From an uncultured Steroidobacter sp. (GTDB lineage: Bacteria; Pseudomonadota; Gammaproteobacteria; Steroidobacterales; Steroidobacteraceae), in NCBI RefSeq assembly GCF_937958065.1, contig NZ_CALFXI010000085.1, positions 1 through 12,878 on the forward strand: a stretch of DNA of 12,878 nt, read 5' to 3'. The notes beneath the pieces are model-generated. The model made no database searches. It was not told the origin of the DNA and saw nothing but the letters and a program-made list of their open reading frames with translations. Every line of letters starts with the position of its first letter. Position 1 is the first letter of the stretch. The position numbers were made by a program, and so were the translations under genes. Positions 7,589 through 12,878 of this stretch are shown one piece after another.

Positions 7589-7617
7589 AAGCTAAGCACC
7601 GCGCCGGGCGCTGTCAA
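7589..7617 (-). promoter_or_regulatory. hrcA promoter
   Basis: A perfect TTGACA -35 (7612-7617) is followed on the minus strand after exactly 17 bp by TAGCTT (7589-7594), a three-of-six -10. Transcription would start near 7582, giving a leader of about 107 nt before hrcA. TAAGCACCG, overlapping the -10 on the plus strand, matches six of nine positions of the left CIRCE half TTAGCACTC, but the matching right half is absent. Confidence 0.5.
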
Positions 7618-7718
7618 GCAGACCGCCCCTGGAGGCGCGCCGGACGTTGGACAGGGGCTATCTTGGGGCCGCCGGTCGGTTCACAACCGGATTCGCGTGG
7701 CTGGCTGACACGGGTCCG

Positions 7719-7727
7719 TGCTACAAA
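7719..7727 (+). promoter_or_regulatory. Extended -10 promoter of nadK, possibly leaderless
   Basis: TGCTACAAA (7719-7727) is an extended -10 (TGn plus TACAAA, four of six). It ends 8 nt before the nadK ATG at 7736. A transcript starting the usual 7-8 nt downstream would begin at or just before the start codon. No -35 is recognisable and no Shine-Dalgarno is present, which fits an extended -10 promoter making a leaderless mRNA. Confidence 0.4.
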
Positions 7728-7735
7728 CCGCATCC

Positions 7736-8650
7736 ATGTCCGCAGCCCCCGAACCGTTTCGAATCATCGCCATCATCGGCAACACGCGTGACTCGCGGGT
7801 CGTCGAGTCGTTGCAAGTTCTTGCGGCTCATTTGCACAGCCGCGGACGGCGCGTCCTCATCGATGAGGCCACCAGCGTGGATTACCGCGACGTCGCGGTC
7901 GAACGGTTACCTGAATCGGAGCTGTGTGTGACGGCCGACCTGCTGGTCGCGGTCGGCGGCGACGGCTCCATGCTGCACGCGGCCCGGCTCGCAGCACCGC
8001 GGCAGATTCCGGTCCTCGGCATCAATCGCGGCAGGCTCGGGTTTCTCGCGGACATCGGTCCGTCCGAACTCACCACGCGCGTCGATGAGATCCTCGCCGG
8101 CCGCTACGTGAGCGATCAGCGCGCCATGCTCGAAGCGACCTTGAGCTCGCCCGGCCAGCCGGACCGTCACTGCTACGGCCTGAACGACGTGGTCCTGCAG
8201 AAGTGGCAGACCGGTCGCATCCTGGATTTCGAGACCTACATCGACGGCCGCTATGTGAATACCCACGGCGGCGACGGCGTGGTGATCGCCACGGCGACCG
8301 GCTCTACTGCGTACGCGCTCTCGTGCGGCGGCCCCATTCTGTATCCGGGGTTGGATGCCGTGGTGCTCGCGCCGATCTGTCCGCACACGTTGTCGGATCG
8401 ACCCATCGTGGTCCACAGCACTGCTGTCATCGAGATTCGACTGCTGGACCGTCCCGACAGCAACGGGCAAGTCACCTGCGATGGTGTCTCGCTCGGCGCG
8501 CTGTCGCAGGGAGACCGGTTGATCGTCCGCCCCGCCGCCGGCAACGTGACCCTCCTGCATCCGGCCGATCACGATTACTATCGCACGCTGCGCTCGAAGC
8601 TGCGCTGGGGCCGCGGTGACCGTACCGCGCCCTACCCAACCTCGGAATAG
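7736..8650 (+). CDS. nadK: NAD kinase
   Basis: NadK phosphorylates NAD to NADP with ATP (or polyphosphate in some families), providing the cellular NADP(H) pool. From the chosen start it is 304 aa (E. coli 292). Visible motifs: GGDGSML at 74-80 with the catalytic Asp76; GINRGRLGFLAD at 95-106; LND at 149-151, where many homologues have LNE; HGGDGVVIATATGSTAY at 177-193; GGPILYPGLDAVVLAPICPH at 198-217; and the ending LLHPADHDYYRTLRSKLRW. The frame is open to a GTG at 7718. I prefer the ATG at 7736 because neither has a ribosome site and an extended -10 ends 8 nt before the ATG. nadK is divergent from hrcA across 260 bp and is followed after 16 nt by recN, with which it probably forms an operon. 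Confidence 0.97.
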   Translation: MSAAPEPFRIIAIIGNTRDSRVVESLQVLAAHLHSRGRRVLIDEATSVDYRDVAVERLPESELCVTADLLVAVGGDGSMLHAARLAAPRQIPVLGINRGRLGFLADIGPSELTTRVDEILAGRYVSDQRAMLEATLSSPGQPDRHCYGLNDVVLQKWQTGRILDFETYIDGRYVNTHGGDGVVIATATGSTAYALSCGGPILYPGLDAVVLAPICPHTLSDRPIVVHSTAVIEIRLLDRPDSNGQVTCDGVSLGALSQGDRLIVRPAAGNVTLLHPADHDYYRTLRSKLRWGRGDRTAPYPTSE

Positions 8651-8666
8651 TTTTTCCAACCCGAAG

Positions 8667-10433
8667 ATGCTCACTCATATTCAGATCCGCGACTTTGCCA
8701 TCATCGACGCGGTCGAGCTGGAGCTTGGCCCGGGCTTGACCGTGCTCACCGGCGAGACCGGCGCGGGCAAGTCGATCCTGGTCGATGCGCTGCTGCTCGC
8801 AGCGGGCGGACGCGCGGGCGCCGAAGTCGTTCGCCATGGTGCTGAACGCGCCGAGGTGTCGGCGACGTTTGCGATCGAGAAGAACGCCGCGGCCCACGCC
8901 TGGCTCAACGAGCAATCCATCGAGCACGAAGGCGAATGCGTGCTGCGTCGAGTGATCTCCGCGGATGGTCGCTCGCGCGCCTACGTCAATGGACAAACGA
9001 TGTCCGTGCAATCGCTGCGTCAGCTAGGCGAGACGCTCGTCGACGTGCATGGCCAGATGGAATATCAGTCGCTGGTGCGTCGCTCGGCGCAGCGCGAGCT
9101 GCTCGATCAGAGCGGCGAACATCGCGAGCTGGTGAGCGCCGTTGCCGAGACCTGGCGCACCCTGTCGCAAGTCAAAGAGGAACGCGATCGTGCCGCCGCC
9201 TCGGCACAGGATCGCGAAGCGCGCCTCGAACTGCTGCGTTACCACTTGAGCGAGCTGCAGGCGCTCGATCTCAAGGCCGGTGAAGCTGACGAGCTCAGCG
9301 CCGAGCGGACGCGTCTGTCACAGCGCGGGCGACTCGCCTCGGGCGCACGAGAAATCATTCAGCTCCTGCGTGAAGCTGAAGACGTGAGCGCCGAGCACGC
9401 GATCTCGCGCGCACTAAGCACCGCGCGGCACGTCGCCGAACTGGATCCGAAGTTCGCATCCATGGCGCAGCTGATCGAGGAAAGCTTGATCGCGCTTCGC
9501 GAAGGCGTCGATGCGGTCGAACGCTACGAGTCCGATCTCGAAGCCGATCCACAGCGACAGGAGTGGGTCGAGGAACGGCTCGCGACGATGGAATCGATCG
9601 CACGCAAGCATCGCGTCGAAGTCAGCGCCCTGCTCGACCTGCAGGCAGACCTTCAGCAGGAGTTCCAACGGCTCGATTCGCTGGAAGCGTCGATGGCGCA
9701 GATCGAAAAGCGACTGGAGCAGGCTCAACAGAAATTCGCTGCCGCGTGCGCCAAATTGACAGCGGCTCGCAAAGCCGCCGCGAAGTCGTTGAGCACAAGC
9801 ATCAGCGCACTGATGCAAACCCTCGGCATGCCAGGCGGCAAGTTTCAGATCGACGTGCGCGCCGCCGACGCCGCGGGCGTGAACGGTGCGGACGAGATCG
9901 AGTTTCTGGTCAGCGCCAACCCGGGGCAGCCGCCTCGCCCGCTCGCGAAAGTGGCGTCGGGCGGCGAATTGTCACGCATCAGTCTCGCTATCCAGGTGGC
10001 CGCCGTGCAGACCGATGCGATGGCCGATTCTATGGCCTGCCTGGTCTTCGACGAAGTGGATGCCGGCGTGGGCGGCGGTGTCGCGGAGATCGTCGGCCGA
10101 CAGCTGCGAACCCTGGGCGAACGAGCGCAGGCGCTCTGCGTGACGCATCTGCCTCAGGTCGCCAGCCAGGCTCACGCGCACGTTCGGGTCACGAAACTGA
10201 CCGACGGCAAGACCACCCGCACGGCCCTGCACACGCTGACCGCCGATGAACGCGTGGAAGAAATCGCCCGCATGCTGGGCGGCATCAACGTAACCGATAA
10301 AGCGCGGGAACACGCCGCCGAGATGCTGCGGCCGGCGCCTGCCAGGAATTCCGCCAAGGCGGCAGCCGGCGCCGCGAAGGCTCCGGCCAAAGCCGCCGCC
10401 CCCGCCGCGAAGAAGAAGCCCGCGCGGCGCTAG
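8667..10433 (+). CDS. recN: DNA repair protein RecN
   Basis: RecN is an SMC-like ATPase that acts at double-strand breaks and is SOS-induced in E. coli. The 588-aa product has Walker A GETGAGKS (29-36), a coiled coil spanning about 155-380, signature SGGELSR (431-437), Walker B CLVFDEVDAGVGG (458-470) and THLPQVAS (493-500). The open frame reaches a GTG at 8616 inside nadK. The ATG at 8667 gives the family start MLTHIQIRDFAIID, 16 nt after the nadK stop. The conserved core ends near residue 554. It is followed by a 34-residue tail made almost only of Ala, Lys, Pro and Arg, reminiscent of histone-H1-like tails and absent from E. coli RecN (553 aa). I saw no LexA box in the short gap; SOS control would have to act at the nadK promoter. 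Confidence 0.97.
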   Translation: MLTHIQIRDFAIIDAVELELGPGLTVLTGETGAGKSILVDALLLAAGGRAGAEVVRHGAERAEVSATFAIEKNAAAHAWLNEQSIEHEGECVLRRVISADGRSRAYVNGQTMSVQSLRQLGETLVDVHGQMEYQSLVRRSAQRELLDQSGEHRELVSAVAETWRTLSQVKEERDRAAASAQDREARLELLRYHLSELQALDLKAGEADELSAERTRLSQRGRLASGAREIIQLLREAEDVSAEHAISRALSTARHVAELDPKFASMAQLIEESLIALREGVDAVERYESDLEADPQRQEWVEERLATMESIARKHRVEVSALLDLQADLQQEFQRLDSLEASMAQIEKRLEQAQQKFAAACAKLTAARKAAAKSLSTSISALMQTLGMPGGKFQIDVRAADAAGVNGADEIEFLVSANPGQPPRPLAKVASGGELSRISLAIQVAAVQTDAMADSMACLVFDEVDAGVGGGVAEIVGRQLRTLGERAQALCVTHLPQVASQAHAHVRVTKLTDGKTTRTALHTLTADERVEEIARMLGGINVTDKAREHAAEMLRPAPARNSAKAAAGAAKAPAKAAAPAAKKKPARR

Positions 10434-10446
10434 GCGGATGCGTGCC

Positions 10447-10884
10447 TCAATTCCGGCTCTTGAGCTTCTGCGCCGGGCAGTCCGGCCGGCTGCAATAGCC
10501 GTACAGGATCATGGAGTGATCCTTGAGCTCGTACTTCAGGCGGGCCGCCACCTGGCGCTGCCGCTCCTCGATGCCCGCGTCCATGAACTCTTCCACCCGG
10601 CCACAGCCTAAGCAGACGATGTGGTCATGGTGCTGGCCCTCGTTGAGCTCGAACACCGCCGTGGTGCCCTCGAAGTGATGACGAGTCACCAGGCCGGCGG
10701 CCTCGAACTGCGTCAAAACCCTGTATACCGTGGCGAGACCGATATCCTCGTGAGACTCCAGCAGGTGCTTGTAGATGTCTTCCGCGCTCATGTGCCGCGG
10801 CGTGGCCGTGCCGAGAATCTCGAGAATCTTGATACGCGGCAGCGTGACTTTGAGCCCGGCCTTGCGCAAATCGCTGGTTTCCAC
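10447..10884 (-). CDS. fur: Ferric uptake regulator Fur
   Basis: Fur is the Fe(II)-dependent repressor of iron uptake genes. The 145-aa protein (E. coli 148) begins METSDLRKAGLKVTLPR. It has the winged-helix DNA reader with recognition helix GLATVYRVLTQFEAAG at 49-64. The metal-site cluster HHDH is at 85-88, with CxxC Cys91/Cys94 and a second CxxxxC pair Cys131/Cys136. The frame is open to a GTG at 10899, but I choose the GTG at 10884. GAGGA lies 8 nt upstream of it and the resulting N-terminus matches the family; nothing supports the upstream GTG. fur converges with recN (13 bp between stop codons, no terminator seen) and is divergent from bamE. The omlA/bamE-fur pair with facing promoters is known from Pseudomonas aeruginosa and Xanthomonas. 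Confidence 0.97.
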   Translation of the reverse strand: METSDLRKAGLKVTLPRIKILEILGTATPRHMSAEDIYKHLLESHEDIGLATVYRVLTQFEAAGLVTRHHFEGTTAVFELNEGQHHDHIVCLGCGRVEEFMDAGIEERQRQVAARLKYELKDHSMILYGYCSRPDCPAQKLKSRN

Positions 10885-10945
10885 GTGCTTGGTCCTCACA
10901 TCGAAGGCCGGCGCGCGTTCCGCTGCGTACCCGACCGCTTTTGAG

Positions 10946-10951
10946 TATCAT
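10946..10951 (+). promoter_or_regulatory. Candidate -10 of bamE promoter
   Basis: TATCAT (five of six to TATAAT) lies 44 bp upstream of the bamE ATG. No good -35 is found at the right spacing. It is 8 bp from the candidate fur -10 on the other strand, so polymerases on the two promoters would interfere. Confidence 0.35.
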
Positions 10952-10959
10952 CCCGCCGC

Positions 10960-10965
10960 ATTATC
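10960..10965 (-). promoter_or_regulatory. Candidate -10 of fur promoter
   Basis: GATAAT (five of six to TATAAT) on the minus strand lies about 75 bp upstream of the fur GTG. The hexamer at the -35 spacing is a weak TGGAGC. The same GATAATG is one unit of a Fur box, but the remaining repeats are not present, so autoregulation by Fur is not shown. Confidence 0.35.
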
Positions 10966-10995
10966 TCGCAGCCCAGCCGCTGGCTCCACCCCGAA

Positions 10996-11394
10996 ATGAC
11001 ACGAATCACGTACACCTGGTCCTGTCTTCGAGTGCGTATTCTCGCCTCGCTGCTCGCAACCGCACTGCTGGCCGGCGGCCTGTCAGGATGCGTCCATCGC
11101 GTCGATATTCAACAAGGCAACTTTCTGAAGCCCGAGGACATCGAGCGCGTCGCGATCGGCATGACGCGCGTCCAGGTGCGATCCCTGCTCGGCACGCCGA
11201 TGGTGGCCGATCCGTTCGTGAGCACGCGCTGGGACTATGTTTACTACTTCAAGCGCGGCCGCTGGAGCGAGCCGCAGCAGCGGCACTTCATCGTGTTCTT
11301 CGACGCGAGCGACAAGGTCGAGCGCATCGACAAGCCCACCGACACGGTGCCCACGCGAGTGAAGACCGCCGCGACCAACGAGGCCGCGAACTGA
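10996..11394 (+). CDS. bamE: Outer membrane assembly lipoprotein BamE (SmpA/OmlA)
   Basis: BamE is a lipoprotein of the Bam complex, which inserts beta-barrel proteins into the outer membrane. The 132-aa product has a basic N-terminus, a hydrophobic signal (about 15-28) and a lipobox LSGC with lipidated Cys32. The family core follows: NFLKPEDIERVAIGMTRVQV (42-61) and LGTPMVADPF near 65, then the aromatic WDYVYYF strand. A Thr/Ala-rich tail ends the protein. The signal peptide is long from the ATG at 10996; an in-frame GTG at 11032 would give a more usual 19-residue signal, but neither has a clear ribosome site. It is divergent from fur and tail-to-tail with rnfH, with a single base between the stop codons. 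Confidence 0.94.
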   Translation: MTRITYTWSCLRVRILASLLATALLAGGLSGCVHRVDIQQGNFLKPEDIERVAIGMTRVQVRSLLGTPMVADPFVSTRWDYVYYFKRGRWSEPQQRHFIVFFDASDKVERIDKPTDTVPTRVKTAATNEAAN

Positions 11395-11395
11395 T

Positions 11396-11707
11396 CTATT
11401 TGCGACGCTGAGCTTCGGCGCGGCTGCGCTCGGCAGCCTCGCGCCGGCTCTGCTTGGGATCGATCAGCAGCGGCCGCAGGATCTCGATCCGATCGCCATC
11501 GCGCAACTCGTAAGTGAGCGGCACCGCGCGCCCGAAAATGGCGCACTCCAGGGGACGCGCCGCCGCTTCCGGGAACTTTTCCAGCAGCCCCGAGCGATTC
11601 ACTGCCTCGGTGAGCGATGTGCCCGGCGGCACCCGCAGATCGACACTCGGCTGCCGATCCGGCAGCGCGTACACCACGCGGATATGCAGCAACTCACTTT
11701 TTTCCAT
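11396..11707 (-). CDS. rnfH: RnfH family ubiquitin-like protein
   Basis: RnfH (YfjF, UPF0125) is a small beta-grasp protein. In some bacteria rnfH is linked to rnf electron-transport genes, but in gammaproteobacteria it usually sits, as here, beside ratA; its role is not firmly known. The 103-aa product has the family pattern VVYALPDRQPSVDLRVPPGT at 11-30, a central SGLLEKFP stretch, then DGDRIEILRPLLIDPKQSRR at 70-89. A basic tail rich in Arg, Ala and Glu ends it. The ATG at 11707 overlaps the end of ratA by 14 nt, so translation is likely coupled. The gene ends one base from the bamE stop on the opposite strand. Confidence 0.9.
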   Translation of the reverse strand: MEKSELLHIRVVYALPDRQPSVDLRVPPGTSLTEAVNRSGLLEKFPEAAARPLECAIFGRAVPLTYELRDGDRIEILRPLLIDPKQSRREAAERSRAEAQRRK

Positions 11708-12131
11708 AGATCGCGCGAGCCCGATCGACGAACGCGTCGATCATCTCGCTGCAGCTCTTCTCGAAGCTGCGCGACAACAGCATGCCGAGCATCGCGTTGG
11801 CGAACTCGAAGCGCACCGTGAGACCGACCTTCACGCCCTTGTCCCCCAGCGGCATGAACGTCCAGCGCCCTTCGAAGGTCTTGAAAGGCCCATCCACCAG
11901 CGTCATCAACATCTCGGTGGGGCGTTTCAGAAGATTGCGCGTCGTGAACGCCTCGCGCACGCCCGCTTTGTGCATTTCCAGCTTGCCGGTGACCTGATCC
12001 GGCGTGCTCTCGAGCTTCGTCGCCGCGGAAATCCACGGTACGAACTGCGGATACTGCTCAATGTCCTCCACCAACGCGAACATTTGTTCGGCCGTATACG
12101 GGACCAGGGCGCTTCGAGTTACTTCACGCAT
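11694..12131 (-). CDS. ratA: RatA/Coq10-type START-domain protein
   Basis: The 145-aa protein is a full-length polyketide cyclase/START-fold member of the RatA-Coq10 group. The N-terminus MREVTRSALVPYTAEQMFAL is followed by the diagnostic VEDIEQYPQFVPW (21-33). The central strands include DGPFKTFEGRW, and the amphipathic C-terminal helix reads MLLSRSFEKSCSEMIDAFVD. E. coli RatA was described as a toxin that blocks 70S formation. The fold and the yeast homologue Coq10 instead suggest binding of ubiquinone or another lipid, so the toxin label should be treated with care. The ATG at 12131 is only 29 bp from the smpB ATG on the other strand. rnfH follows with a 14-nt overlap. Confidence 0.93.
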   Translation of the reverse strand: MREVTRSALVPYTAEQMFALVEDIEQYPQFVPWISAATKLESTPDQVTGKLEMHKAGVREAFTTRNLLKRPTEMLMTLVDGPFKTFEGRWTFMPLGDKGVKVGLTVRFEFANAMLGMLLSRSFEKSCSEMIDAFVDRARAIYGKK

Positions 12132-12143
12132 GCGCCGGCACGG

Positions 12144-12149
12144 TACAAT
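12144..12149 (+). promoter_or_regulatory. -10 element of smpB, near-leaderless
   Basis: TACAAT (five of six to TATAAT) ends 11 nt before the smpB ATG, so transcription would start about 4-5 nt before the start codon. The stretch between them is pyrimidine- and GC-rich with no Shine-Dalgarno. This resembles the arrangement before nadK. The -35 hexamer at the expected distance is poor and lies inside ratA. Confidence 0.45.
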
Positions 12150-12160
12150 CCGCGCCCTCT

Positions 12161-12637
12161 ATGAGCAAGCAGAAAGCCGACAACAACCCGACCATCGCCG
12201 AGAACCGCCAGGCCCGCCACGAGTACTTCATCGAAGAGACGTACGAGGCCGGTATGGCGCTGCAAGGCTGGGAGGTCAAAAGCCTGCGTGCGGGCCGCGT
12301 GCAGCTGAAGGAGGCGTACGTGTTCCTGAAGAACGCCGAAGCCTTCGTGTTCGGCGCGCACATCTCCGCCCTGCCCACCGCCTCGACGCACGTCATCCCG
12401 GACCCGATCCGCACGCGCAAGCTGCTGCTGAACCGCGCCGAGCTGAACCGCCTGGTCGGTGCCGTGGAGCGCAAGGGCTACACGCTGGTGCCGCTGGAAA
12501 TGTATTGGAAAGCCGGCCGCGCCAAACTGCGCATCGGCCTCGCCAAGGGCAAGAAGGAGCATGACAAGCGCGCCACCTCCAAGGACCGCGACTGGCAACG
12601 CGAGAAATCGCGCTTGATGAAACATTCAAAGCGCTGA
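12161..12637 (+). CDS. smpB: SsrA-binding protein SmpB
   Basis: SmpB binds the tRNA-like part of tmRNA and brings it to ribosomes stalled on mRNAs without a stop codon. The 158-aa length is typical (E. coli 160). The OB-fold core shows RQARHEYFIEETYEAGMAL (16-34), the family signature GWEVKSLRAGRVQLKEAYV (36-54) and HVIPDPIRTRKLLLNRAE (77-94). VPLEMYWKAGRAKLRIGLAKGKK ends the core. The C-terminal tail (about 131-158) is rich in Lys and Arg; in other species it occupies the empty mRNA channel. The partner RNA gene ssrA begins 94 bp downstream on the same strand. The ATG has no ribosome site and may be translated from a nearly leaderless transcript. Confidence 0.97.
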   Translation: MSKQKADNNPTIAENRQARHEYFIEETYEAGMALQGWEVKSLRAGRVQLKEAYVFLKNAEAFVFGAHISALPTASTHVIPDPIRTRKLLLNRAELNRLVGAVERKGYTLVPLEMYWKAGRAKLRIGLAKGKKEHDKRATSKDRDWQREKSRLMKHSKR

Positions 12638-12672
12638 ATCGCGCCTTTCGCCCCTCGCCACGCATCCGGCCC

Positions 12673-12700
12673 TTGAGATCCGCCGGTTTGGCCTTACACT
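12673..12700 (+). promoter_or_regulatory. ssrA promoter
   Basis: TTGAGA (12673-12678, five of six) and TACACT (12695-12700, four of six) are spaced 16 bp. Transcription would begin near 12707, giving a short 5' leader of about 25 nt that RNase P would remove to make the mature tmRNA end. Confidence 0.7.
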
Positions 12701-12706
12701 AGCGCC

Positions 12707-12724
12707 GTTGCCACGAGTGGCGAC
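12707..12724 (+). repeat. Hairpin in the pre-tmRNA leader
   Basis: A 7-bp stem (12707-12713 with 12718-12724, one U-G pair) closes a CGAG loop. It begins at the predicted ssrA transcription start and ends 7 nt before the mature 5' end. No U-tract follows, so it is not an smpB terminator by itself. It could protect or guide processing of the precursor. Confidence 0.45.
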
Positions 12725-12731
12725 ACCTTAC

Positions 12732-12878
12732 GGGGGCGACCGGCTTCGACGTGGGTGGCGAAACTCCAGGTGCATGCGGAGTTGTAGGTAACTCCTTAAA
12801 CTGCTTACAAACTTATAGTTGCAAACGACGACAACTACGCTCTGGCGGCTTAATCCCGCCTAACCTCCGCCTGGTATG
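12732..12878 (+). ncRNA. ssrA: Transfer-messenger RNA (tmRNA), 5' part
   Basis: tmRNA rescues stalled ribosomes by acting first as tRNA-Ala and then as a short mRNA encoding a degradation tag. The 5' end GGGGGCGACCGGCTTCGACG, followed by TGGGTGGCGAAACTCCAGGTGC, is the conserved acceptor-stem, D-arm and following segment. The resume region TATAGTTGCAAACGAC matches E. coli TAGTCGCAAACGAC. The mRNA-like part and its stop are complete here. The downstream pseudoknots, the T-arm and the CCA end lie beyond 12878, so pairing of the acceptor stem cannot be checked; the exact first base (12732 or 12733) is judged by alignment to known ends. It lies directly after smpB, the gene for its protein partner. 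Confidence 0.96.
12821..12853 (+). other. tmRNA tag-peptide reading frame, (A)ANDDNYALAA
   Basis: From the resume codon GCA at 12821 the frame reads A-N-D-D-N-Y-A-L-A-A and ends TAA at 12851-12853. With the alanine carried by tmRNA the tag is AANDDNYALAA. It differs from the E. coli tag AANDENYALAA by one Glu-to-Asp change. The terminal ALAA, read by ClpXP and ClpAP, is unchanged. Confidence 0.95.

Noticed and set aside
8651..8666. TTTTT after the nadK stop as a terminator
   Set aside because: No stem precedes it and recN starts 16 nt later on the same strand.
10941..10969. A Fur box in the fur-bamE gap
   Set aside because: Only one GATAATG unit matches; the 19-bp repeat GATAATGATAATCATTATC is not approached elsewhere in the gap.
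11694..12131. ratA-rnfH as a new toxin-antitoxin pair
   Set aside because: The pair is conserved housekeeping context in gammaproteobacteria. RatA has a Coq10-like START fold and there is no sign of horizontal transfer.

Overview
This window is a GC-rich stretch of housekeeping chromosome from a gammaproteobacterium. The right half keeps the gene neighbourhood known from E. coli (grpE | nadK-recN ... bamE, rnfH, ratA | smpB-ssrA). Unlike in E. coli, hrcA is present, fur sits between recN and bamE, and the heat-shock genes run directly into dapB-carA-carB. The presence of hrcA, the omlA(bamE)-fur-recN-hrcA order and the base composition point to the Xanthomonadales/Nevskiales/Steroidobacter side of the class; this placement is inference, not a measured identity. 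No prophage, IS element, CRISPR array, toxin cassette or defence island is visible. I do not see a previously undescribed multi-gene system. The points of interest are regulatory and architectural.

Left half (minus strand, bases about 7620 down to 1): a protein-quality-control and biosynthesis cluster in the order hrcA, grpE, dnaK, dnaJ, dapB, carA, carB (only the start of carB is present). A perfect -35 box sits upstream of hrcA. A strong intrinsic-terminator hairpin begins 8 nt after the dnaK stop and is followed by a REP-like palindrome before dnaJ, so dnaK and dnaJ levels are probably uncoupled. DnaK, DnaJ and GrpE form one chaperone machine and HrcA is a heat-shock repressor. DapB makes the diaminopimelate/lysine precursor and CarA/CarB make carbamoyl phosphate for arginine and pyrimidines.

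Right half: nadK and recN (plus strand) form a two-gene unit divergent from hrcA. fur is on the minus strand, convergent with recN and divergent from bamE. rnfH and ratA (minus, overlapping by 14 nt) converge on bamE with one base between the stop codons. smpB (plus) is divergent from ratA with 29 bp between start codons. It is followed by a clear promoter and the first 147 bases of ssrA (tmRNA), whose product works with SmpB in trans-translation; the 3' end of ssrA lies outside the window.

Start choices differ from the longest open frames for carA, dnaJ, grpE, nadK, recN and fur; reasons are given in each entry. There is no gene-free stretch over 300 bases. The two largest gaps, 1311-1559 and 7476-7735, hold the elements listed.
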